Origin: Paragorgia papillata
Lineage: Eukaryota > Cnidaria > Anthozoa > Scleralcyonacea > Coralliidae
Direction of reading: 5' to 3'
Assembly (NCBI GenBank): GCA_035771165.1
Contig: JAWNZC010000025.1
Coordinates: 248,001 to 312,000, forward strand
DNA length: 64,000 nucleotides
Part shown: positions 34,978-47,900 of the stretch, piece by piece
How positions within the stretch are numbered: the stretch's first letter is position 1
Layout: the number at the start of each line of letters is the position of its first letter
The notes under the pieces: generated by a model
What the model was told of the DNA's origin: nothing
The model's database searches: none
The model's input: only the letters and a program-made list of their open reading frames with translations
Made by a program: the position numbers and the translations under genes

Positions 34978-37900
34978 TTACAATTTATTCAGATTTGCTT
35001 TGAATGCTGTCCCAACTTCCCAAGTTCAACCATGGTCGACGGAGAACGTCAAACCATTTCTCTTATAACATAGAATATGTATAACTCAAAATAATGATAA
35101 ACATGCATGCACGGCTTGAAATCAACGTACGTCACACGAAGTGTTTCTGTTTGTTGCTTGAACCACCACCTAATCCTGGACTGTTGCCACAGCCGACCAG
35201 TTGGTTGCAGTTCGCTTTGTTTTTAGCGAGTGTTTTTCATCAATCTTTCTTTCCGAAAATATTTTCCCGCGCTTTTTCATGTGATCCAAAAAAACGGAGC
35301 ACGCTTACAATAGTCCTTGGAAAATAATGTTACTTTTTGCAGTTTTAATGTCATACATACAAATTTTGAAGTTATTTTACAGAATTAACTTTTATATTAT
35401 ACCTTACTCAACTGGCTACTGTAGTATATATCGACTTTTTTTTTACTCTATACACAAAGATTAACAACGTCTATATTATTAACAAAATCGATTTTACTCA
35501 ATTTAAAGTCTATATTATTAATTCATTCACGCCATTTTAAATTATGCTATTCTCAAAGTTAGAACAGTTTCCAATATTTTTAAAGCTTATTCGAATTGAT
35601 CATTGTTTTGCTGTCACAAAACTGGCTGTATTTGAAGAGATAAGTTTCCTGGTAGGTGAGCTTTAAAATGGTAGTGACACGTGCTGTAGTGGGAATCTTG
35701 CTTCGGTATAATTACATATTTTTTGTCTGTTCTTTGTATCTCTCTAGTAATACAATTTTGTATTCTGGGAGTGGATATAAAAAAGATAAAATATCATTGT
35801 AAGTTGAGGAACTTATAATTTAGTAAGTAATGTATAAATTAATGGCATTATACAATTAAAATATCGTTATAAGCAAACCACCAGATGTTGTTCTCTTGCG
35901 TACGACTTTGCAATATTGATACGCAGCATTGCAATTTTGATTGGCAGATTCATTGCAATTTTGATAGGTTGCTTGAAATATCGGTTTCAAACAACGAACA
36001 ACACATGAATATGATGTTGTACTTGAAGTTAATGGCTCTAACTTTATTTATACAATACCCTTGTTGCTATGCGTGTTTTCATTGGTTGTTGGCCATGATC
36101 TATTAGAGGACAGACACATGGATCACGTCAGATCACGTCAGCTGACTTGCTTTTTTCTTTCTTCATGCCCCAAAACCCGACAAGAGTTTTGATAAAAACC
36201 TTTTAAGTTTTGTATTGTATAAAACAAATAGATTCCATTTTTTTTGTTGTCTGTTCAGTTATAGATGCACAGAAGACGTCACAACGTGGTAAGAACATCA
36301 GTGACCCACTCGACTGCGTCTCGTGGGCCACTTTTTTGTTCTTACCACGTTGTGACGTCATCTGTGCATCTATAACTGAACAGACAACGACAAAATGGAA
36401 TCTATTTGTTAAGTAGAATTTCACATTATCCAAATTTTGGCATTTAAAACGATTTTTAGGGCAACCCGTCGAGGAATCGTGATAAAGCGTTTGCAAGTTG
36501 CTGATTGAATCCCAAAATCAAAATTGCAATGTTGCGTATCAATATGGAAAGTCGCACCGCACGCAAGAGAACATCCGGTTTGACTAAGTATATTTATAAG
36601 AAATGAGACTAAAATGGCTTCAATATCCAAAATACTACCAATTGTCGTAGACTTCCAACAGTAGTATTTGCGTCCTTTAGATGTATCGTCAAACGCTGCC
36701 ATAATATAGAACAATGTTAAATATAAAGACCGCATTCTTTCACCCACGTGATCACATTCCTTCGCGTTAAGCCCTAATCAAACGAGAACGCAAGTCATCG
36801 CAAGTTGGCAATCAGAATTTCTGTGGCGGTCGTTTGAACACCCAAATTAACAAAATAAAGGTTTCATGAGTGTTTTAAACAAGTTTTAACTTTGTCACGG
36901 TACATGATATTTTCGGGAAATTATTCAGAGCGGCTGGCTGAGATAGCGTGACAGCCAACTTGCGATGACTTGCGTTCACGTTTGATTAGGGCTTTAAGCC
37001 GGTTTTCCACTAGGCGATTTTTTTTCGCGCGAAGCGACTTTCTTTTGTTCGAATTCAATAGATTTCTGATTAGTTCCAGCTCAGAGCTCATGAGACAAAA
37101 GAAAAAGTCGCTTCGCCCAAAAAAAAGTCGCCTAGTGGAAAACCGGCTTGCAATTGGCGCGTCGTTATTTTGGGCGTGACGAGCATTCTACTCTAACAAC
37201 AGTCAAATATTTTGGTATTACTTATGGGGATTTATGAAAATCTATTTACCTGTTTGGTTTTCCCATAGCTGAGCAGCATGGGTGTTCAAAGGACTTTCAT
37301 TATTTGGTGCTGAACAAAAGAATAATTTATATAAGTTACATGAAAAAAAAATTGCATAATGTTTCTAAATAAAAAATAGATACAGCGTAGTGGCATTTAA
37401 AATAATTTTCCAATTTTTTTTATTTTTTTTACACTGAATCATAATTATGGTAAAGTATTTACAGTAATATACCTGATAAAAGAACTTGAATTGATAACAA
37501 GATGGTTCTCACATCCATTAAAGCTGACCACTTTTCCTATGTAATAATTTTGAAAACTATCAGAACAATTAAAACAAGTAATTGTAATGTAGAAGTGTTC
37601 TTATATAATCCAAATAGTGAAATAAGTAGCGTGCTGCGTAGGCAGTGTTGAAACAACAATCGAAATATAGTAAGGTTAGATACATGTATACTGCCGAAAC
37701 AGAGAACGTAGGAGTCTAACGTTTCGAGCGAAGGCCCTTCGTTAGAGAGAAACGTAAAGTGTGACTTTACTCCCGTGTTCTTATATATACAGTTAAAAGC
37801 AATTAAGTTTTGATTTTCTGTCTCACCAACTCATTTCATTAAGTTTATTGAACAACTTCATACTTTGAATTTGATTGGTTTTTAATCAATAATCATATAT

Positions 37901-40042
37901 TCTGTTGGTTGGTCAAGAACCAATTAAATTCAAAACAGGAAGTTATCCACAAATGTAAATATTTGCAGGTTCAGTTACATTTGCAGCGCTCAATTACAAT
38001 TTGCAGGTATGACTACATTTGCAGGCTCTGCTATACTTTAGTCACTGGTCAGGTCCCATGCTTGCAGATCTTCCTTAATGGTATCCTGGGGGCCTGGGCC
38101 CCCCAATAAATTTTGGCTTCAAAAATTTAATATAACTGCATTGTTTTGATTTCTTGAGTTAAAATTAAAATAATTGGTGCTTTTCCATTTACATTACTAT
38201 TTGTCGCTTTCTCATCGGTACACCATCATTTTTATTGCATTCTCATCCCTTTTGTAATGGCGTGTGGTGAAATCTGCACCCCCACCCAACCCTACGAGCA
38301 CCTGCTTCGCAGGCTAGGGTACTGGAAACGAACAAGCCAACTTTGTAAGACGTGTTTATTTTATCTTGAAGTTTTGAAATATTAAAATTGCGCAAATGGC
38401 AAACGTGCCAGTATAATTCTTTATTATGACTTTGTATTTCCGACTCAAAACCTCACTCAACATCTCATAAAACCTCACTGAAAACTACCTGAAAATGCTG
38501 GAAATAGCATTTCCGAGACCTAAAAATCCACCACCCATGTGTAGGAGTGAAGGCCCTTCGTCAGAGAGAATTAAACGTAAAGAGTGACAACACTTTTGAC
38601 ATCACTCTTTACATTTCTCTCCGATGAAGGGCCTTCGCTTGAAACGTTAGACTCCTATGTTCTCTGTTTTGGCAGTATATCTACTAAGTTTACTATATAT
38701 TTTGATTGTTATAATTTCAACACTGCCTATGCAGCATATGCTACTTTTAGTTCCAAAGAGTGTTGTGTTAGTACCGACCTCATGCCTCCATGCTAGTGTT
38801 AAATATTAATCTACCTTTAAGATATCTAGACATATATTTCCAGCTTGGTCTACATTTGGGTGATAACATGGTGTGACAAATTTTACAGTTGGAGCTGTGT
38901 ATGGATACTGATCAGGGAAGTCCAGGGAAAGCTTGTACTCTAGTCCATCATAAACCTGCAAGTTTGACAAACAGCAAGACGTTTACATGTCAAGAAACCA
39001 AAAATTATCTTTTAAAGGGCAGTTGGGGACAACCTGGGAGGATTGAGAAAGGGTTGCTCACAGTGGCAGGCAGTGTGGCTCTGAAATAGAGGCTGAAAGA
39101 TGATATTCTAGACAAAACAAAAGTAATCTCAAATGACAGCTCGTACATAATCAAATCTTAATTAAACACAATTTTAATTATATATACTAGAGAATTTTCA
39201 ACTTTAAGGTTTCTATTGCTGCCTAGGATGTCTGTGGGTGCTTCCAAACTCCATTTGATGAGTAAAATTGTCTGGCATTAGACAGTCAGAGTAAAAAGAT
39301 AAAGGATCGAGCCATTTTTAGCTGACTCGAGCAGGAATGGGTTAAGTAACTGTTATCATCAGAAACCATTGGTCTGGGGGTAAATAAAGTTTATTATAAT
39401 AATTAATGTTCAAAGGATTACAATTTTCATTTCCTTGGCATGTGCATTAGTGATCAATTGACCAATACCAATCAATATCAAATTATATTGATTGTTATTG
39501 ATTGAGTGATTTATTATTAGTTTCATGATCAATGATACTCATCAAAATAAAAATAAAATCAGACAAATCCTGCCTAAAAATCCTACCGTCCCTACTGCTC
39601 CAGTAATTGTTGCTTTCCAATGAAATAAATTATCTCCATCAGGAAAAGCTGATACGGATCTTTCCCCACTCATCTAGTATTTGAATGAAAAGATGTTTAT
39701 ATACATGAATGTAAGATTCAAGAATGCCATGAAAAACACAAAGAAATATTCCTATGGCTATAGATTTATATAGATGCCTACCATTAAAGTCATTAAATCC
39801 CGCTGCAGTCTAAAGAAATGTAAAGAAAATATCTGTTTAAAGACAACGAATGGCTTTGAAACAGAAAGGAGGTTGAAGGTACATCACCGTAGTGTACGTC
39901 TGTACGACATTTGAATATTTATCACAGCACGTAACTACCTTTGTGTAACCGAATGTACACTGCCAGAAACAGCCTCAGTAGTCTCTTTTTGTTTTCCTGG
40001 GATTGAATTCACTCTAGCCGGATCGATGTTTTGTGAGGCCAT
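34978..40042 (-). CDS. UBE2C: Ubiquitin-conjugating enzyme E2 C (APC/C E2)
   Basis: E2 that primes ubiquitin chains on mitotic substrates of the anaphase-promoting complex. Minus-strand exons in coding order: 39939-40042, 39782-39809 (28-nt microexon), 39587-39673, 38815-38955, 37473-37536, 37250-37309, 34978-35006; phases agree and give 170 aa (human 179). The N-terminus MASQN matches vertebrate UBE2C. Exon 3 gives [19 protein letters not shown]. Exon 4 has HPNV and ICLDILK with catalytic Cys at about residue 115. Exons 5-6 give [17 protein letters not shown] and [11 protein letters not shown]. The 29-nt last exon (AFKANLNKL then stop) is short; I accept it because its phase and the NQTAFK continuity fit the family. 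It is divergent from POLR2C. Confidence is high overall, about 0.7 for the last exon. Confidence 0.93.
35885..36600. mobile_element. Composite of nested inverted repeats around a TGACGTCA hairpin
   Basis: The inner hairpin (36225-36412) has arms cagttatagatgcacaga and complement with gtgacgtcatctgtgc. Outer blocks at about 35885-35935 and 36515-36575 are inverted copies of one another. Related copies: 56906-57095 and 57350-58054. It lies in the last UBE2C intron. Confidence 0.7.
36771..36993. mobile_element. TTAA-type foldback, family B copy 2
   Basis: Arms gccctaatcaaacgagaacg and complement with TTAA at 36767-36770 and 36994-36997. Confidence 0.85.
36998..37151. mobile_element. Short foldback with GCCGGTTTTCCACTAGGCGA arms
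   Basis: Inverted arms frame an AG-rich centre. It abuts the preceding element and may have inserted at or next to its TTAA. Confidence 0.7.
38536..38660. repeat. Hairpin repeat (GAAGGCCCTTCG family)
   Basis: Arms gaaggcccttcgtcagagag and complement around actctttac blocks. A half copy is at 37715-37760. It lies in the UBE2C intron between exons 4 and 5. Confidence 0.65.
39240..39360. repeat. Dispersed repeat also seen near 9485-9590
   Basis: Shared blocks: gagtaaaattgtctgg, ttagacag and cgagcaggaatgggttaa. Nature unknown, perhaps a SINE tail. Confidence 0.45.
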
Positions 40043-40378
40043 CGTTTTAAAAGACTTTTAAAACACTAATTCTCAGCTGTTGCGAGCTTCTTTCTTTTTC
40101 AACTTCAGAAGAAAACTTCGAATAAAATTTGAAATGCTGTTTAATCGTGAACTAACCAATCAAATCTACGTTCTGGATAAATTGACCAATCAGAAAACGA
40201 TTGCACTGCAACGACGCATATGTCCGTGGTAGGTCCTGGGACCGAGTAGGTTCCAAACCTTTCTGTTTAACGCGCACTCTCGTTTCCAGGGCCCTTAGGT
40301 TCAAACTCCGAATTAATGGTGGTCAAAATTATTTTGTGATAGCTGAAGTTTGGTTTGAAAAAGAAACCCAGTTGAAAT
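40043..40378. promoter_or_regulatory. Divergent UBE2C/POLR2C promoter region
   Basis: The two start codons are 336 bp apart on opposite strands. Two CCAAT boxes (40156 and 40186) lie near the middle and no TATA box is evident. UBE2C promoters in vertebrates use CCAAT boxes with cell-cycle elements, while POLR2C is constitutive; sharing of elements here is inference. Confidence 0.75.
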
Positions 40379-43300
40379 ATGCCTTACGCCAATCAGCCTA
40401 TTGTAAGGATCAGTGAGTTAACAGACGAAAATATGAAGTTTGTTATCGAAAATACAGGCCTTAGGTAAAGTATATATAAAGTATCTATTCTTGGCGAGGA
40501 TTCGTGGCCAATCTTGGGAATATTATATTGGAAATAGAAGCTAGAATACCACAAATTATGGCTTCCATTAAAGAAATAGAAAACATGTTCTGTGTTTAAA
40601 GTAATAAAAACATGTGTGGAAGTTTGAGAAAACATGAAATTACAGTGGGAACACTAGGCCACAGTGCTAGGACTATTTTGAGTTCTTCCAAGCTTGAAAC
40701 CTCCACAAATGTTTCTAGAACTGTAAATTTATACGAGAGCAGAGAGAAAATGTTTTCTATTTATTTTATAAAATAGTTTGTCAAAAATAGTTTAAACATG
40801 AACATAAATAAAAATAGTAAAAAGTGTCTGTGGATGGTGAATTATGGCATACTGGATGGTGAATGATGGTGTTTTGGATAGACTGTATAATTGTGTTTTA
40901 TGCAGTGATTCTATACAGTTACTGTATAAAGGATTAATGGCATACATGTATATAGATTATAGAGACTAATAATTAAAATATAGTAAGTTTAGATATTAAT
41001 CTATAACCATAACCTAAAACTTAACCTTTACCCCAACCATAAGACTAATCAGTTTGCTGTTCTTATTTTTTAATAGCATGGCTAATGCTTTAAGAAGAAT
41101 ATTCATTGCAGAAACAGCAACAATTGGTAACATTGTAGTTAAAATACAAAGCACCACATCTCACTTTCACTTTTATAGTCTGTTATGTCAGCAAATAAAT
41201 TCCCAATGCAGCCAGGTGAAGAATCAGACATAGTTTAACGCTACTGTGGCTTAAAAGTTTTCTGAACGTAGCTTAAAGGGTATTGGCAATAAAAATTAAG
41301 TTTGTCTCATTTGAAAGAACTCGTCAAATGGTATAAGAAGACCTTTTACAATTTTTCCGTATCTGTTTTGGTTTTGGAAATATTTCAACCAAAGGCAGCG
41401 TGCTGTCTGCCATCTTGTTGTAATATTGGGTCTAATTAACTAGGAAATTGGTGACATCACAACCAGGGTAAACCTGATGAAACTACTTCATGGGTGACTA
41501 AATATCCATGGAAGGCTTTTTAAATGTTGTGGGTCAATTTAAAATGGAAATAGCGCTACAAAATCGAGTTTCTAGCTCATAATGTCATAAGGTTGGCAAG
41601 ATAAAAATTTCACTTTACCCTGCTTATGATGCAGGTGGACAGCAGGCTGTCTTTGGTCCAAATATTTCCAAAACTAAAACAGATACGGAAAAATTGTAAA
41701 AGGTCTTCTTATACCATTTGACGAGTTCTTTCAAATGAGACAAACTTAATTTTTATTGCCAATACCTTAAAAAGTTACTGTTCATGACCCAACATTTCGA
41801 CATTCCAAACAGGTCCCATATTTATATTCTCATAGAACCATTGATGATGTTACCTATCAACAAGAATGCAAATAGGCTACTGGCAGTAGACTGCCATCAT
41901 CACGATTTAATGGTGTGCAGGTGCTATTGATGTGCCAAGCTTCCAAACAACGACTTTGGTGGTACCGTGGATTGGTAGTGATAATTTTTTAATTATTCCA
42001 CGCAATCTCATGGTTGGTTTTGCATGCATGCTCTGACAAAGAAGGAAAATTCTGCTTTGTTGGAGCATATGTGCAAAACCAACTATATATGAGATTGTGT
42101 GGGATAATTAAAAAATTATTAAAAAATTATAAAAAATATAAATGTTAAAAAAGGTTTTTTTTGTATAATAGGTTCAAATAACAGTATATAGGCTATAATT
42201 TGTCTGTCCAGAGCTTTAGTTCATAGTTTTCTTTGGGGGGGGGGGGGGGGGGGGTAATGGGTTAATCTGTGCATAGACTAATGGGTGTACATATCTTTCA
42301 GCTATTGACTGGGTGCAAATTGAAAACAACACTTCCGTACTTCACGATGAGTTTATTGCTCACAGATTAGGTAAGTTTCTAACCCATTCTACAAGTTTCC
42401 TGTTTATAGGTACTAAAAATTATCTAGTAGACTAGTACTATAGTTACTGGTACTCTGAATAAAATGAGGGCTTGAAATTTTCAATTTTCAGCAGTATCCA
42501 AGTGGGATACCAAAGTCTCCCACTTTTGAATACTAAACATCTCAGCTTTCAATATCTAAAATTAACTACATGTGTATAACAGTTTGTGACAGTAGCTGCA
42601 GTTACGTTATGTTGTAAGACATTAGGTTACATTATAAGATGTTACACTACATTGTAAGACATTACATTACATTATAAAACGTTACGCTACATTATAAGAC
42701 ATTACGCTACATTATAAAATGTAACGTTACATTGTAAGACATTACGCTACATTATAGGACATTACATTACATTATAGGATGTTACACTACATTATAAAAC
42801 ATAACGTTACATTGTAAGATGTTACACTACATTATAAGATGTTATGCTGCATTATACTAGGACATTACGTTACATTGTAAGACATTACGCTACATTCTAA
42901 GACACTACGTACATTTTAAGACATTACGCTACATTCTAAGACATTACGCTACATTCTAAGACATGACGCTACATTCTAAGACGGTACGCTACATTCTAAG
43001 ATGTTACACTGCATTCTAAGACATTACGCTACATTCTAAGACATTACACTGCATTCTAAGACATTACGCTATACATTGTAAGATGTTACGCTACATTCTA
43101 AGACGTCACGCTCTATATAAGACGTTAGGCTACGTTATAATTAAGACATCGCGCTATATAAGATGTTACGTTACATTATAAGATGTTACGTTACATTATA
43201 AGATGTTACATTACATTATAAGATGTTACGTTACATTATAAGACATTACATTACAACATTAAGCCCTAATCAAACGAGAACGCAAGTCATCGCAAGTTGG

Positions 43301-44750
43301 CAGTCACGCTATCTCAGCCAGCCGCTCTTAATATTTTCCCGAAAATATTATGTACCGTGACAAAGTTTTAAACACTCATGAAACCTTTATTTTGTTAATT
43401 TGGGGAGTTTGAACGACCACCACAGAAATTCTGACTGCCAACTTGCGATGACTTGCGTTCTTGTTTGATTAGGGCTTTACATTGCTTCAGATTCTGTAGG
43501 TGTGCGCTGTCGAAATTTTTATTGTAATCCCATTGGGATACTGAAGTTAAGACTTCTAACTATCCAAAACGAAAATCTAGTATCCCGTGGATATCGGGAT
43601 ACCGCAAATTTCAAGCCCTGAAAATACTATATTTGAGCTGTCAAAAGTTTGTTGGATATTGTTTGAGTTTTGATCTACAGTAGTACTCTATATACCCTGC
43701 GAGTCAGAGCCCCTTTCCGACCTACACAATCTTCGGGGGAAAGTGGGCTCTGCCAACAAACTCGATCTTCACCCCAAGTTTGGGGCGAGTCAGTCAGGTT
43801 TTGAACTGGTCAAACAAGTTCATGTTAGAGCCTCTGCCCAAAATAGTATCTTGGCAACCATTCACGCATGCTCAAAAAGAAATATCGAGTTTGTTGGCAG
43901 TGCCCACTTTCCCCTGAAGCCTGTGTAGGTTGGAAAGGGGCTCTGACTCGCAGGGTATATACTCTATATGGACAAGACTGAAGAGATGTCAATGTTTCCC
44001 ATTTTGATTTTGTTGATCATGTATATTTAATTGATGATTTACTATATAACTGGGTTTTTTTTTTTAATTATTTGCAGGTTTGATTCCTCTGACTAGCGAT
44101 GAAAGTGTTGATGCATTGAATTATTGTCGGGTTAGTCTGAGTCCTGTAACTACTGTACTGTATATTTGTATTTTATGGTTAAAGCACTTTCTTGATTATA
44201 ATTATAGGTGAGTTTCAGGGTGTTGCACGTGCATCATTTTTCAAAAAAACTGGCAAGCTCCACTTAAAGTAAACATACTGTTTAAAATCAACAAAGTATA
44301 GATACAGTTTCTGGCTGTTTAACACTGTTATTCTGCTGTTGTTGGCTCGCTAGCAAGTCTGTTTGCCATTGCTTACTTTGTGGGGGGCCCTCCAAGAGCC
44401 CGCCAATTCCTTTGCAAAATGATGTGCGCGCAATACCCTGAAATTCTATTGGGATTTACATCGAAGAGCAGTGGCGTATCCTGATCTCCTAGGGGGTCTG
44501 GGGGCATGCCTACCCCGGAAAATTTTGGATTTCTAGGGTCTCAGAAACACTATTACCTGCATTTTGAGGCAAGTTTTTAAGAGTAATCTAAAAGCAATAA
44601 ATTACATAATTTTGTCGAAATCAAACCAGAACATAGAATGATACACGATTAGATTTATTTATAAGCACATCGTAAATGTAAAAACAGGTTGGAGGCATTT
44701 TGTATAGACCCTTGGTATTGTAATTTATAGCATATGCATGCATGCTACTG

Positions 44751-44784
<34 letters not shown>

Positions 44785-44878
44785 CACATCACGGTCTACT
44801 CACTTGGCCTTAAACCAACTGTACCCCCCCCCCCTACAAGTTTCTCCACGGATTTAAACTTTTCACAAGAATGGTCTC

Positions 44879-44966
<88 letters not shown>

Positions 44967-47900
44967 TTTGGCTACGCCACTGTCGAAGTGTAACAGCAAG
45001 TTAATCACTAATATCCCTCGTGCTGTGGTATAAATTATAATTATAGGATTGTATTTGTGAAGAGTTTTGTCCTGATTGTTCGGTTGAATTAACTCTGGAT
45101 GTCAAGTGTATTGATGAGCATACCAGACATGTCACAACTCGTGATCTGGTTTCTTCCAATGCAAAAGTTATTCCTGTAAGTATTTGCTTTTCTTAGGTTA
45201 TTTATTTATTTATTTATAATTTACCTATTTACTTATTTGTTTTCTTAGTTTACATGTACTTATTTATTTATTTATTTATTTACTTATTTGATTTGCCAGT
45301 GCCACTGGTAAACTAGCCTGGTACCCTGGCCCAATCAAAGAATATGGGCCAGGTAACCACTAAAGATTTCTGCTTTCCTATTGGTTAAAATTTTCGCGCG
45401 TTTTTATTGGCTACGAATAAAACTGCAATCGTCATAAGTGGATTTAGCCCTGATGACGGAAGAATGAGATTAGTGGTTACCTGGCCCATATTTATTTTGA
45501 AATTGGGCCAGGGTACCAGGCTACTAGTAAACGTATCATCCTCGTTCCCAGGGCCTCCTCGGTACACTGGAAAACCGGAGGCCATGGTCAGATGAAAACG
45601 ATTGAAGCGTGTGATTGGCTGGACGAAAGTTACTGTCACAGGAACAACGCTGTGAATAGAGTGAAGATTATCGCTCAGATAACAACGAAAAAGTCTACGA
45701 ATAAGGCCAACAAAGTAGAATTCCTAAAGCGAGTCGGAACTGCGATGAGTTTCATAATTTAACTCTCAAAATCGAACGATTTTAGACATAGCGTGACTCG
45801 GTGAATGAGTATTCGTCGGCGACGCCAAATAAGCGAAATTGTGCTATTTTGTCCAGCGGGAAGAACAGTAAACACCAAAGCTTTTGGACGTCATTATAAA
45901 GCACCTTTTCTCCAGATAGCTGAGTGTATCTCGTTTGTTTCGTTATATTATGTCCATGTTCGCACCCAAGGCGATGTGATGTATTCAATGACTCAATATC
46001 CTGGAATCTAGGACATCTCGTTTTCATCTGATTGGGGCCTCCGATTTTCCAGTGTACCGAGGAGACCCTGGGAACGAGGATTGTAAACGTACATATCGTA
46101 TATATATACGAGCATTGAGGCCTAATGCAGGGGTTCCCAAATGGAGGTACGCCTAGCGACGTGTACCCCCAATCCTACGCAGCGAGGTAAATGTATTCAA
46201 ATGACACAAAATGAACAGACATGATTTTTACCCGATCCGAGCTGTTTGACAGATTTGACAGTCGAAGCGTTTTTGAGTTCAATCGGTGACGGTTTATCAT
46301 TTTATCATCATATCTCAAACTCATTAATAATTCTTGAGGAAAACACAAAGGAAATCATTACCGTGTCTGTGGTTTGGATATCGGAGGAAGAAATTACATT
46401 ACAATTAAGAAAACTTTCTCCTTGATTTTCTCTTAAACTACTGATTTGTTTGAGATGCTATATCAAACACTCGGAGGAGTGTTTCGTCAGGATATCCAAA
46501 CACCTCGAAGTTTGTTCAAAAACCTCGGCTTCGCCTCGGTGTTTGGATATCCTGATGAAACACTCCTCCTCGTGTATGATATATTATACATCAAAGTTCT
46601 TTGGGTGTTAAGTGCAAAATACAATAAGTAATAAATTTAATAAACTAATATTAAAAGAATACATTTGACCTCAACACAAGTCATTATTGTTGTCAGTCCA
46701 ACATTGAAGCCTTGGTGGGGACCAAACAAGCATAGCCATCTTAATGACGTTTAGATAATTTTGTAGTTGTGAAAATGATCGAATTTAGATCAATAAACTG
46801 CAGAATATGCGTTGTTTGAAGGTAGGTGCCGTTGGTGACCAGGCTAGTCAGTAATCTAGCCTTGTTAGCAAGCAAAGTAAATGTAAGCAATTGGGCCATG
46901 AGCAAATAGCCAGCAAACTAAGCAATAGCAATTAGGGTAATCAGAGAAGCAATAGGCGTTTGCCATGACAACTCTGCCAAGGCAGACACCGGCACCAGTC
47001 ACACTGACAAGTCGGTGGAATAACATATACGATCTATAGGATTCTATACTTCGTATCTACACGGGTGGGGAAAGGGCGAAGGGGGAGCACAAGCTGAGCA
47101 AAGACGCTACTTGCAGCAAAGCAACAGACGCTCAATGAATCTCGAATGCGCGGGAAAACCCTTTAACGTAATTGACGTAAGGGACTCTACATCAGGCCAA
47201 CTACATCAGCAGTTGACTTCGCTTAAATATATATTCCTATATTTAACCACATTAAACTATATATACTAAATTGAGTTAATTTGTCTTATATTTCTCAGTT
47301 GATTTTGAGTAGGGGTTGAGGGGGTACAAGCCATCGAAGGTACGTGGCTGGGGAAAAAAACCCTGGTGTACAGTAATGCTTCCAGACAACGTCTTTGATG
47401 ATGGCACAGTAACCTCCGTAGCAGGCGTTCTGTCTGGGGGGGAAAGAGTTGAACGGGCTAGGGGACTTGTTTTTCGAGTGCGCGATTTGTCCCTTTTATC
47501 TCCCTCTCCCGGATTGGTGGCAATAATTTTCATTGTTGTAATATTCAGGTTTCAACGAGAGATCGCGAAAAGGAGGCTGGTGAACATGGCCGTGAAGGTA
47601 AGACAGTTGTTCAAGGGTTAAGTCTAATAGATCCTACAGAGTACGGTGGAGTGATGGAACAACGAGACACAATCCTTTAAAGGGCGGTGCCATGCCTATA
47701 TTGATCCCGCATTAATGCACAAACAAAGAAACAAACAAACCAACGAACAAGCAAACAAACAAGCAAACAAGCAAACAAGCAAACAAGCAAACAAGCAAAC
47801 AAACAAACAAACAAGCAAGCAAACAAACAAACAAGCAAGCAAACAAACAAGCAAGCAAACAAACAAGCAAGCAAACAAGCAAACAAACAAACAAGCAAGC

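Noticed and set aside
35580..35683. Alternative terminal UBE2C exon (minus strand) containing TYQETY
   Set aside because: The phase fits and a short motif resembles human UBE2C, but the reading is otherwise unlike the family. The exon at 34978-35006 gives the expected AFK continuation directly.
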